From Savagea serpentis (lineage in GTDB: Bacteria > Bacillota > Bacilli > Bacillales_A > Planococcaceae), in contig NZ_JADKPV010000001.1 of the NCBI RefSeq assembly GCF_015351395.1, positions 868,001-932,000 on the forward strand: a stretch of 64,000 nt of DNA. The letters are read 5' to 3'. Below, one piece after another: positions 1 through 8,046 of the stretch. The notes under the pieces are model-generated. The model saw only the letters and a list, made by a program, of their open reading frames with translations, made no database searches and was not told where the DNA came from. A program made the translations under genes and the position numbers. The number at the start of each line of letters is the position of its first letter. The first letter of the stretch is position 1.

Positions 1-273
1 GAAATTCGCATTTTCTGCTAAAAATCCATACCCTGGATGAATGGCATCGACATTTTTTTCTATCGCTACCGTTAAAATATTTTTAATATTAAGATAACTA
101 TCATGAGCAGGAGCAGGCCCTATACAGTAAGCTTCGTCCGCCATTTGGACATGGAGTGCCGCTCGATCTGCTTCGGAATAAACCGCAATTGCCGTAAGCC
201 CGAGATCTCGACATGCTCGTATAATACGCACAGCAATTTCACCACGATTCGCAATTAAAATTCGGCGCATCAT
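1..273 (-). CDS. accC: Biotin carboxylase subunit (AccC family), N-terminal part cut by the window edge
   Basis: The first 91 codons are visible, read leftward to the edge of the window. The N-terminus has the biotin-carboxylase Rossmann-like start ([20 protein letters not shown]) and the later [13 protein letters not shown] motif, diagnostic of the ATP-grasp biotin carboxylases that carboxylate the biotin of a carrier protein with ATP and bicarbonate. The start ATG overlaps the accB stop in an ATGA junction; a second in-frame ATG follows directly. It is the last visible gene of the pxp operon, so it may serve an amide or 5-oxoproline carboxylase rather than acetyl-CoA carboxylase (inference). 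The catalytic core lies outside the window. Confidence 0.93.
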   Translation of the reverse strand, partial: MMRRILIANRGEIAVRIIRACRDLGLTAIAVYSEADRAALHVQMADEAYCIGPAPAHDSYLNIKNILTVAIEKNVDAIHPGYGFLAENANF

Positions 274-749
274 ACTTCCTCCTCTAGCTGTATTTCAAAC
301 AAAGCATCCCCAAATTCTACAAAATCGCCATCTTGTTTGTACACGTTCACGACTTTACCGCATTTCGTCGCTTCTACTTCATTAAAGAGTTTCATCGATT
401 CTAATACACATAGCGGATCACCTTCTGTAACCGTTTGACCTTCCTCTACATAAGAAGGCTCATCAGGACTCGGCTTACTGTAGTAAATACCAACCATCGG
501 AGCCGTCACAATGTAAGTCATTTCTTCTACGTTAACCTGTTGTTTCATTTCTTCTGTCTCAATATTTTCTTTACTCTCGTTTGTCACCACTGCTATTTTT
601 TGTGCTTCATTTACTTTCGTTACCTCTGTTCCTTCTACGAATTCTTTCGTCATGCGCACGCTCATTGTGTCTGTTTCGCATTCAAAAGAAGTGAGAGAAA
701 GTTCATGGAATTTTTCCATCCATGCGATGACTTGTTTTGTCTGTTTCAT
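270..749 (-). CDS. accB: Biotin carboxyl carrier protein (AccB family)
   Basis: 159 residues. The C-terminal half is a biotinyl domain with the biotinylation motif ESMK (about residues 116-119) and the 'thumb' segment typical of AccB ([16 protein letters not shown]). The N-terminal 35 residues resemble AccB N-termini and the middle is an acidic linker. The start is preceded by AGGAGA with good spacing. It sits 11 bases after pxpC and overlaps accC by ATGA. Family knowledge: it carries carboxybiotin between a biotin carboxylase and a carboxyltransferase. The neighbours suggest the acceptor enzyme is PxpB/PxpC, whose domains also form the carboxyltransferase part of urea carboxylase (inference). 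Confidence 0.93.
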   Translation of the reverse strand: MKQTKQVIAWMEKFHELSLTSFECETDTMSVRMTKEFVEGTEVTKVNEAQKIAVVTNESKENIETEEMKQQVNVEEMTYIVTAPMVGIYYSKPSPDEPSYVEEGQTVTEGDPLCVLESMKLFNEVEATKCGKVVNVYKQDGDFVEFGDALFEIQLEEEV

Positions 750-760
750 TTGTCCATCTC

Positions 761-1729
761 CTAAATCATTCGGTTATTCAAGGCCACTTTCGTCATTTGT
801 TGATTCTGTTCACGATAGATTCGGTTCGCTTCGTCCACATCAATCATATCGAACCGAATCTGTTCCCCTGGTATGCGTTGTGCTACTTCTGATAAATCAA
901 CGGTAATGATGACACCGATTTTCGTATAACCGCCAGACGTTCCACAGTCCGCCATATGAATAATCGGTTGTTCACTTCCGGGCACTTGAATCGTGCCACA
1001 TGCAACATAATCTGAAATAATATCGGGTCCTTGTCGATGTTGTAGCGACGGACCCGTTAAACGATAGCCCATTCGATCCGAATCATTCGTAATCGTATAA
1101 GACTTCGTTAAAAACTCTTCCAAGCTCGCTTGTTCGAATTGATCGAAATGCGGTCCCCGAATGAAACGAATCGGACGATTGGCATCATAAACAGGGATTT
1201 CTTGTGGGCGAAGGCGTCGACCTTTTAATTTTTCTAAAGGGTGCATATTTCGCTTCTTACAAAGCACATCCCCTTTTTCTAATGTTCGCCCTTCAAAACC
1301 TCCATAAGCGCCTCTTGTAAAAGTAGAAGCACTTCCCATGACGAGCGGAACATCAAATCCTCCATCAATCGCCATATAAGCACGTGCCCCTGTTATGCGA
1401 CGCCCGAATGTCACACGATCTCCTGCTTGTACGAGATACACTTTCCATAAGTCCATCGGTTGTCCGTTTAATGCAGGTGATAAGTTCGCTCCTGTAATAG
1501 CGATGGCGCTTTTCGTTAAAATGTCCACATCGGTTCCGACAAGTGTCATTTCCAAGACAGCAGCATGTTGTGGGTTGCCAACGAGTATGTTGGCGTATCG
1601 AGCAGCGAACCCATCCATCACTCCGGAACGAGACACTCCATCAGCTGCATAGGCGAGGCGCCCTTCATCTTGAATCGTTGTAAAAAGGCCTTTCTTCCTT
1701 ACACTTATACATTCCATTTCGCATTCCAC
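761..1729 (-). CDS. pxpC: PxpC / KipA-type subunit (5-oxoprolinase C, AHS2 'biotin-dependent carboxyltransferase' family)
   Basis: About 322 residues. The family opening GLFTTIQDEGR and the ITGANLSPALNG and MDGFAARYANILVGN segments identify the AHS2/KipA family. Known roles: with PxpA and PxpB it forms the prokaryotic 5-oxoprolinase; homologous domains form the carboxyltransferase of urea carboxylase. Two starts are possible: GTG at 1729 (listed) and ATG four codons later at 1717, which matches family N-termini better; neither has a strong ribosome site. The start overlaps the end of pxpB, implying translational coupling. Part of the leftward NhaC-PxpABC-AccBC operon. Confidence 0.92.
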   Translation of the reverse strand: MECEMECISVRKKGLFTTIQDEGRLAYAADGVSRSGVMDGFAARYANILVGNPQHAAVLEMTLVGTDVDILTKSAIAITGANLSPALNGQPMDLWKVYLVQAGDRVTFGRRITGARAYMAIDGGFDVPLVMGSASTFTRGAYGGFEGRTLEKGDVLCKKRNMHPLEKLKGRRLRPQEIPVYDANRPIRFIRGPHFDQFEQASLEEFLTKSYTITNDSDRMGYRLTGPSLQHRQGPDIISDYVACGTIQVPGSEQPIIHMADCGTSGGYTKIGVIITVDLSEVAQRIPGEQIRFDMIDVDEANRIYREQNQQMTKVALNNRMI

Positions 1730-2433
1730 TCTCTCTGTACATGATCATTCCAATTCACTGCCTCTTCTTCCGTAATCGCGACATAACGGATAAGCGTTCC
1801 TGCTTGCACAGTTGTTGGCGGTGTAGCATAAGGATCAAACATATCCATCGGTGTCCAGCCGATCATATGCCAACCAGAAGGGGACGTCAGCGTTGAAATC
1901 CCCGTCATCCGATTCGCAATTTGAATCGTTCCTTTCGGGACGCGCAATCGCGGTTCTTTCCTTCTTGGTAAGGCATAACATTCAGCAATATCTCCACTAT
2001 ACGGATATCCCGCAATAAAACCGATCATATACGTATAAAAAGAATGACTCGTAAAATAGTCTACAACCTCTTCTACCGTTTGATTTGCATGTTCCGCAAT
2101 GAGCGATAAGTCTGGACCGTACGTTGCGTTAAAAACAACAGGAAGATGAATCGTTTTCGTTTGCCACATATCCGGTTGTTCTTCATAACGCAATTGGAGA
2201 ATTTGATGCACGAGCGAATCATATGTTTGAATACTCGGATTGTACACAATTGTTAAATTGTTAAAGGATGGGATGAGTGTTTCAATCCCTTCTAACGCAC
2301 ATTGTGTAATTGTATGTTTCATTTGATGAACGAGTTCATTCACTTTCACATCGATGGTATGTTCAAATTGAAAGACGACTGCACGATCGCCCATCGGAAA
2401 AATATCGACGATTTGTTCTTCCATCCACGTCAT
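1705..2433 (-). CDS. pxpB: PxpB / KipI-type subunit (5-oxoprolinase B, AHS1 family)
   Basis: About 242 residues with AHS1/KipI features: the N-terminal GDRAVVFQFE motif, the segment IETLIPSFNNLTIVYNP and the C-terminal NRMTGISTLTSPSGWHMIG motif. The frame is open further upstream inside pxpA, but the ATG at 2433 is chosen because it has a GAGGCGG ribosome site, gives the family length, and lies two bases beyond the pxpA stop. It acts with PxpC as a heteromeric enzyme; in B. subtilis the homologue KipI also binds the sporulation kinase KinA, but the metabolic context here argues for the enzymatic role. Confidence 0.92.
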   Translation of the reverse strand: MTWMEEQIVDIFPMGDRAVVFQFEHTIDVKVNELVHQMKHTITQCALEGIETLIPSFNNLTIVYNPSIQTYDSLVHQILQLRYEEQPDMWQTKTIHLPVVFNATYGPDLSLIAEHANQTVEEVVDYFTSHSFYTYMIGFIAGYPYSGDIAECYALPRRKEPRLRVPKGTIQIANRMTGISTLTSPSGWHMIGWTPMDMFDPYATPPTTVQAGTLIRYVAITEEEAVNWNDHVQREWNAKWNV

Positions 2434-2434
2434 G

Positions 2435-3211
2435 TCATTCAACCGCCTCTCGTTGCTGGAACGATTGGATCGCAATGCCCTCTTGTTGTAATAATGTTCG
2501 AATCGACTTGACGATATGAATAGCACCCGCTGTATCTCCATGCACGCAAATACTTTCCGCTTGAATCGGTACGTACGCGCCCGTCCTTGTTTTGACGACT
2601 CCATCTTGAATCATCCGTAACACGTGCTCCGCGGCACGTTCTGGTTCGTGAATGACCGCTCCTTCTTCTTTTCGAGACACGAGCGTTAAATCATCGTTAT
2701 ACGCTCGGTCCGCGAACACTTCCAAAATAAAAGGTAAACCACTCTGCTCGGCGATGCGATGTGCTGCCGTACCAGGTAAAACATATAAATAAAGTTCAGG
2801 AGTTACTTCCAACATCGTCTCGACGATGACACGCGCAATTCGTTCATCGACAAACGCCATATTTCCCATTGCACCGTGTGGCTTTACATGTTGTAATGTT
2901 AAGCCATGAAGTTCTACGAATTGGCGTAACGCTCCGATTTGATAAATGATGTCGTTGCGTAGTTGTTCATTTGTGATATCTAAGTTTCTACGTCCAAAGC
3001 CGACTAAGTCAGGATATCCTATATGTGCACCGACTGCGACATGATGTTGCTTCGCCGTTTGCACAGTGTCATTCATCACATTCGGATCTCCCGCATGAAA
3101 GCCGCAAGCGACATTCGCTGATGAAATAAGAGGGATGACTTGCTCATCGAGCCCCATCTTATAATCACCAAAACTTTCCCCGAGATCACAATTTAAATCA
3201 ATGACTTTCAT
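2435..3211 (-). CDS. pxpA: PxpA (5-oxoprolinase A, LamB/YcsF family)
   Basis: 258 residues. LamB/YcsF signatures are clear: IDLNCDLGESFG at the N-terminus, SSANVACGFHAGDP (about residues 40-53), GAHIGYPDLVGFGRR and a C-terminal ICVHGDT. It is the ring-opening component of the ATP-dependent 5-oxoprolinase PxpABC, converting pyroglutamate to glutamate. The ATG at 3211 has a GAGGAGG site and matches the family start; the longer frame upstream lies in nhaC and is rejected. It overlaps the nhaC end by 14 bases, so it is cotranscribed. Confidence 0.94.
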   Translation of the reverse strand: MKVIDLNCDLGESFGDYKMGLDEQVIPLISSANVACGFHAGDPNVMNDTVQTAKQHHVAVGAHIGYPDLVGFGRRNLDITNEQLRNDIIYQIGALRQFVELHGLTLQHVKPHGAMGNMAFVDERIARVIVETMLEVTPELYLYVLPGTAAHRIAEQSGLPFILEVFADRAYNDDLTLVSRKEEGAVIHEPERAAEHVLRMIQDGVVKTRTGAYVPIQAESICVHGDTAGAIHIVKSIRTLLQQEGIAIQSFQQREAVE

Positions 3212-4634
3212 ATACCAGTTCCTCCTCTTCTCGTTCAATTTCTTCTCCTGCATCTTCCGCTTTCCACATAAAGCGTCCTGTATAGCCATAGAAAATCGCA
3301 ATCCCGATTCCTACAAAGTTCAACCATAAAAATGGTAAATAAGACATCGTAGAAACTCCTAATACAGTCGCCATATAAATTCCATTATCTGACCAAGGAA
3401 CCATCGGCGCTGTCAAAATCCCACCACTCTCTGTGTTACGAGACAACACTTTACGATCAATTCCCATTTCGTCGTAGTTTTTCTCCGTCACTTTCGTCCC
3501 TGTAATGAGAGACACATAGCCTGCACTTCCGAAGAAATTTCCTAGAAACGCAGAAACGATTGTCGCGACTGTAAGACGCCCTGTATTGTTAATCCAATTG
3601 GAGAAACTCGCACGCATCACCTCTAATATGCCAATTTGTTCCATTAAACCACCGAATCCTAATGCTAAAATCATGACGACGATGACCCCGAGCATCGATA
3701 CGATACCACCTCGATTAAATAATGTATCGATGAAAGGTGTTCCGGATTCGATTGTATAGCCTTCATACAACACCGTCGTTGCCGAGACGAGATCCATTCC
3801 TTGGAATAAGTATGCCCAAATCATTCCGAGCAAAGCACCAATTGCAATCGTTGGAATAGCTGGAAAACGATTAGCTAATAATACTAAAACGAGGACGATA
3901 GGAATGAGCATATACCAACCGATTTGGAAGTTCTCTTGAATAGCCGCCATATTCGTTGCGACGATGCCAATATCTGCCTCCCCCGTTTTATCTAAAAATA
4001 AAAACCCAGCTCCTAAATAAAGAACACTTGAAATTACTAAAGCGGGCACACTAATGTATAGCATCGAGCGCACATGGGTAATAATTTCAACTTTCGCTAA
4101 AGAAGCAGCCATGACGGTTGAATCGGAAAGCGGGGATAATTTATCTCCGAAATAAGCTCCTGAAATGATGGCACCTGCTACGAGTGGCATCGGCACCCCG
4201 AAGCTCTGCCCGATTCCCATCATTGCAATCCCGACCGTTCCAACTGTCCCCCAGCTCGTTCCTGTCGCAATCGCCGTTAACGCACAAATGATCAATGTTG
4301 CGAATAAAAAGATAGAAGGATGTAAAATGTCAAGACCGTAATAAATTAAAGTCGGAACGACACCTCCTGCAATCCATCCTCCAATCAATGCACCGACAAA
4401 GATGATGACAAGTAAAGCCTCTACCCCTTGATTGATTCCTTTCACAATAGAGCCTTGAATGGCATCGTACGTATGACCAAGACGCAAACCTAAAAGCCCG
4501 ACCACCACCCATGCAGCGAGTAGCGCTAATTGAATCGGTAATTCAAAAACGGCGAGTGAGACATACATAATGGCTAAAAATAAAATGATAATGAGTACAA
4601 TTTCAGTTTTATTCGGTAACCTGACTGTTTTCAT
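3198..4634 (-). CDS. NhaC-family Na+/H+ antiporter (or substrate antiporter)
   Basis: About 478 residues with roughly 11-12 hydrophobic segments. The motif GAYFGDKLSPLSDST (near residues 155-170) is characteristic of NhaC-type antiporters, which exchange Na+ for protons or, in MleN, organic acids coupled to ions. The ATG at 4634 fits the GGGGG ribosome site better than the ATG two codons upstream. Its place between a dehydrogenase and pxpA suggests either uptake or exchange of the operon's substrate or ion balance during its use (inference). The substrate cannot be read from sequence. Confidence 0.9.
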   Translation of the reverse strand: MKTVRLPNKTEIVLIIILFLAIMYVSLAVFELPIQLALLAAWVVVGLLGLRLGHTYDAIQGSIVKGINQGVEALLVIIFVGALIGGWIAGGVVPTLIYYGLDILHPSIFLFATLIICALTAIATGTSWGTVGTVGIAMMGIGQSFGVPMPLVAGAIISGAYFGDKLSPLSDSTVMAASLAKVEIITHVRSMLYISVPALVISSVLYLGAGFLFLDKTGEADIGIVATNMAAIQENFQIGWYMLIPIVLVLVLLANRFPAIPTIAIGALLGMIWAYLFQGMDLVSATTVLYEGYTIESGTPFIDTLFNRGGIVSMLGVIVVMILALGFGGLMEQIGILEVMRASFSNWINNTGRLTVATIVSAFLGNFFGSAGYVSLITGTKVTEKNYDEMGIDRKVLSRNTESGGILTAPMVPWSDNGIYMATVLGVSTMSYLPFLWLNFVGIGIAIFYGYTGRFMWKAEDAGEEIEREEEELVYESH

Positions 4635-4660
4635 ATCCATTCCCCCTTTTTTCCTCTCGC

Positions 4661-5452
4661 TTAGTCGAACATGAGAGGGCGCGCTACTTTATTGAAGGCA
4701 GCACCATCGACACGTAAAGAATGTCCACTAATAAATGCTGACTCATCAGATAATAAGAAAAGACAAGCATTCGCAATATCTTCTCCTGTTGCAATTCTTC
4801 CGAGTGGCTGATGTTGTAATGTTTGTTTCATCGCTTCTTCCGGATCTGGCAACGCTTTAAATGTTTCATACAACATCGGCGTATCGACTGTGCTTGGCAA
4901 GACTGCGTTCACTCTGATTTGATCCACCCCGACATCGAGAGCCATTTGACGCGTAAGCGCTGTCATACCACCTTTTGAAGAAGCATATGCAGCAAAACGT
5001 GTAATCGTACGATCCGCATGCCATGAAGCCATATTGACAATGCCTCCACCACCCCGACGACGCATCGGTGCGACGACATATTTCGAACAGAGAAAGGCGC
5101 CTGTCAAATTCACGCCGATAACTTTATTCCATTCTGCTAACGTCGTGTCTTCCACTGACTTGCGAACAGTAGCTGCTGCATTATTGATCAACCCATCAAT
5201 GCCACCGAAATGCTCTTCTGTTCTTTCCATCAACTGCTTCACGTCTTCTTCTTGACTCACATCTGTGCGAACGTACAATGCTTCGACATTCACATCTTTC
5301 AAATCTTGAACCGTTTGAGCTCCTGCTTCGTCATTAATATCCGCAATGACGACTTTTGCCCCTTCTTCTCCTAGACGAAAAGCTGTCGCTCGTCCAATCC
5401 CTTGGCTACCACCTGTAATAATGACGACTTTATTTTGTAAACGCATCTTCAT
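4661..5452 (-). CDS. Short-chain dehydrogenase/reductase (SDR, classical)
   Basis: 263 residues. It has the NAD(P)-binding TGGSQGIGRA near residue 13, NNAAA near residue 90, and the catalytic YASSK motif (Tyr/Lys about residues 156-160). An acidic residue ends the second strand (VVIADIND), which usually favours NAD over NADP. It oxidises or reduces a hydroxyl/keto group; the substrate is unknown. It lies between the FAD oxidoreductase and nhaC in the same leftward operon. ATG 5452 has AGGAG four bases upstream; an ATG two codons in is also possible. Confidence 0.9.
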   Translation of the reverse strand: MKMRLQNKVVIITGGSQGIGRATAFRLGEEGAKVVIADINDEAGAQTVQDLKDVNVEALYVRTDVSQEEDVKQLMERTEEHFGGIDGLINNAAATVRKSVEDTTLAEWNKVIGVNLTGAFLCSKYVVAPMRRRGGGGIVNMASWHADRTITRFAAYASSKGGMTALTRQMALDVGVDQIRVNAVLPSTVDTPMLYETFKALPDPEEAMKQTLQHQPLGRIATGEDIANACLFLLSDESAFISGHSLRVDGAAFNKVARPLMFD

Positions 5453-5465
5453 TCCACTCCTTTTT

Positions 5466-6629
5466 TTAATAAACTGCTGTTTCTAACACGAGATCCTTCT
5501 CTTTGAAGCGTTCTACTCGCAATGGATGTAAATCAATCGTTTCATACTTGCCGTAATGAATTAATTCAGCCAATCCATTTCCAGCTGCTGGCGCATGTTG
5601 GAACCCATGACCACTGAATCCTGTAATGATGTAATACCCCGTCAGTTCAGGATGTTCGCCAATAACCGCATTTTGGTCCGCCGTATTATAATCGTATAAA
5701 CCTGCCCATCCACGCTCCATTTTCAACTGTTCGAAAAGTGGGCTACGTGAGGCTAACACAGGCCAAATCTCTTCTTCAAAAAACGAACGATTTAACTTAA
5801 AATTGTATCCATAAGCATCTTCTCTTGCCCAACCGACGACATAGCGATCTCCTTCCGTACGGAAATGCAATCCGGTCGGATCAAAAGTAAACGGTATCGT
5901 TTGAGAAAAACGTTCTGTCATATCGATTGTATATAACTGGCGACGAAGCGGCTTCACTGGAATCGGCAAGGCTAATTTATCACTTAACTCACCAGACCAA
6001 GCTCCGGCTGCGTTCACGACGATATTCGCGTGATACACTTCTCCATTCGCTAAACGAACTCCCGTCACACGATCCCCTTCTCTTAAAATCGTGTCGACTT
6101 CTTCATACATATAATCGACATCACGTCTTTTATTGTGACGATTGTACGCTTGTAAGACAGAATAAGGGTCTGCATTTCCAGCATCCGGATCAAATACCGC
6201 TCCTGCTAAATCCTCTACGCAAAAATCCGGATAGCGCTCTTTCAATTCCGCAGGTGTCCAATACTCCGATTTCACATTTAACTTTCGATGAATTTTTAAA
6301 ATATCTTCAAAAATAGGTAAAGACATCTCATTCAATAAATACAAATAGCCATTCTTTTTAAAATCAATCAGTGTTTCGTCTCCATCGAGTGCCATTTCTT
6401 GTTCAAACTTCTCATACATATTAAAGCTATACTGACTCATTTTAATATTAATTTCCGTACTGAACGTTTGGCGTATCCCTCCTTCACTTCTAGGTGTTGA
6501 GGAATATTCATACATCGCATCTTTTTCAAAGATTCCAATCGAACCTGAATACCCTTGTTCGCGTAGGTGATAGGCAACACTCGCTGCCATAATTCCTCCA
6601 CCTACAATTAATACATCATAATTTTTCAT
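5466..6629 (-). CDS. FAD-dependent amine/amino-acid oxidoreductase (DAO family)
   Basis: 387 residues. The N-terminal dinucleotide fold is VLIVGGGIMAASVAYHL, and the C-terminal GFSGHGFQHAPAAGNGLAEL motif is typical of the DAO superfamily (sarcosine oxidase beta, glycine oxidase, proline-type dehydrogenases). It probably oxidises a secondary amine or imino acid with covalent or tightly bound FAD; the substrate is not identifiable. First gene of the leftward operon leading to PxpABC, so its product could feed a lactam or 5-oxoproline-like intermediate (inference). The start has GGAGG seven bases upstream. Confidence 0.9.
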   Translation of the reverse strand: MKNYDVLIVGGGIMAASVAYHLREQGYSGSIGIFEKDAMYEYSSTPRSEGGIRQTFSTEINIKMSQYSFNMYEKFEQEMALDGDETLIDFKKNGYLYLLNEMSLPIFEDILKIHRKLNVKSEYWTPAELKERYPDFCVEDLAGAVFDPDAGNADPYSVLQAYNRHNKRRDVDYMYEEVDTILREGDRVTGVRLANGEVYHANIVVNAAGAWSGELSDKLALPIPVKPLRRQLYTIDMTERFSQTIPFTFDPTGLHFRTEGDRYVVGWAREDAYGYNFKLNRSFFEEEIWPVLASRSPLFEQLKMERGWAGLYDYNTADQNAVIGEHPELTGYYIITGFSGHGFQHAPAAGNGLAELIHYGKYETIDLHPLRVERFKEKDLVLETAVY

Positions 6630-6648
6630 CCCATGTCCTCCCTGCGCT

Positions 6649-6677
6649 TTGTAACTTGTTATGCAACTTGTTATAAT
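6649..6677 (+). promoter_or_regulatory. Promoter of the CdaR-type regulator with two direct repeats
   Basis: TTGTAA (6649-6654), 17 bases, TATAAT (6672-6677) reads toward the regulator. The decamer AACTTGTTAT occurs twice, at 6653-6662 and 6665-6674, a 12-base period that overlays the -35 to -10 region. This is a plausible operator, serving autoregulation and the divergent operon. A -10-like TATAAT on the minus strand (6681-6686) could start the operon. Confidence 0.6.
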
Positions 6678-6788
6678 CCAATTATATGAAAACGCTTACT
6701 CGTGCAGCTATGTCAATATTGGATGAATTTCATGGAGATAAGAGAGGTTTTCTTATACAAAGTGCACAAAATGTGGAGGAGTTGTGAC

Positions 6789-7952
6789 ATGATACTTACA
6801 AAAATTGCGCAAAAAATTTCAGAAGATACTAAAAGCATTATCGGATATCCGATTAGTATTTCAGATCAAGCGGGACATTTAATCGGCGTCAATGATACAT
6901 CCCGACTTGGCTTATTTGATCCTTTACTACATGAAGTCATCGTTCAAAAAGAGATGATTTATTGGGGAGAGGAAGCAGTGAAAGATTTAGTAAATATCTT
7001 TCCTGGAGTGGCGGCACCGATTATCGTCAACGGTACCGTGCTTGGCGCCATCGGAATTTTAGGAAAAGTGAAAAGAGATCAAGAAACTGAAAACTATATT
7101 CAATTAGTGAAAAACCATATCGAAATGCGCTGTCATGAAGCGATACGTAAAGAATTTCAATCGTTAAATCAACAAACGATCGATACTTTTCTTCATTACT
7201 TACTTTTTTTCGAACGCGAAAATTTAACGATTCAACATGTCGAAACGGTGAGCACCATTTTAAACATCGAAATGGACCGTCCTCGATTTTGTATCTTGTT
7301 GGAACTCGACCAAAAAATTAGTTCGGTCAATGAAGCGTCCATACTTATCGAAATGATTCGAACAATTTTACAATTAAATGAACAAGATGTCATTGGTCAA
7401 ATTGGCCCAAATACGATTTGTATTTTAAAAACGATTCCACATGTTTCTCTCAGTTCCACCACTTTACAACAATTGGAACATACTTTATTGCGATTGAAAC
7501 AACGATGGATGGAAGTGCGAAAGGAGGATTTACATATTGCAGTCGGAGATGGTCAACTATCCATTATCGACGTCGTGCATTCGTACCGAGAAGCGGAAAA
7601 CTTAATAAAAGCAAGCCGTTCCCACCGAACATCTGCTACATTTTTTCATTACAAACAAGGTGAAACAATTTTTAATCACCTCGTCCAGCATACACCGGAA
7701 CAAGCTTATACGAAACTGATTCAACGTCTGGCACCACTGTTTCAACATAAAAATTATATCGAGCTAAAAGATACTTTTATCGCCTATTGCCACGCTAATT
7801 TTAATAGCAGTGAAGCAGCCCGAGATTTATTTATTCATCGCAATACGTTAACATATCGCTTAAAACAAATAGAAGAACAAATCGACCTTCCTCTCGACTC
7901 CTTCCAAAACTGCATCGCCCTCTACACACTCATTCTTCTGCACGATAAATAA
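6789..7952 (+). CDS. CdaR/PucR-family transcriptional regulator (sugar-diacid-recognition type)
   Basis: 387 residues. N-terminal sensing domain (about 1-135, opening ILTKIAQKISEDTKSIIGYP as in CdaR-type diacid-recognition domains), a middle GGDEF-like degenerate segment, and a C-terminal PucR helix-turn-helix (about 330-387: FNSSEAARDLFIHRNTLTYR). The ATG at 6789 has GGAGGAG upstream; an earlier in-frame ATG at 6702 lacks a site. Divergent from the FAD/SDR/NhaC/PxpABC/AccBC operon, of which it is the likely ligand-responsive regulator (inference). Confidence 0.9.
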   Translation: MILTKIAQKISEDTKSIIGYPISISDQAGHLIGVNDTSRLGLFDPLLHEVIVQKEMIYWGEEAVKDLVNIFPGVAAPIIVNGTVLGAIGILGKVKRDQETENYIQLVKNHIEMRCHEAIRKEFQSLNQQTIDTFLHYLLFFERENLTIQHVETVSTILNIEMDRPRFCILLELDQKISSVNEASILIEMIRTILQLNEQDVIGQIGPNTICILKTIPHVSLSSTTLQQLEHTLLRLKQRWMEVRKEDLHIAVGDGQLSIIDVVHSYREAENLIKASRSHRTSATFFHYKQGETIFNHLVQHTPEQAYTKLIQRLAPLFQHKNYIELKDTFIAYCHANFNSSEAARDLFIHRNTLTYRLKQIEEQIDLPLDSFQNCIALYTLILLHDK

Positions 7953-7985
7953 GACAGAAAGAGTTGATAATCTCCTCAAATTTAA

Positions 7986-8026
7986 AAACGCATGAAATCA
8001 ATACAAAATCTTGATTTCATGCGTTT
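7986..8026. terminator. Bidirectional terminator hairpin, copy 1 of a recurring family
   Basis: A 16-bp perfect stem (7986-8001 / 8011-8026) with a 9-base loop lies between convergent genes. T-runs follow on both strands, better on the minus strand. The core ACGCATGAAATCAA recurs in terminators near 17.5, 52.9 and 58.8 kb. Confidence 0.8.
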
Positions 8027-8046
8027 ATTGTAAGGGTACTTTTTTA

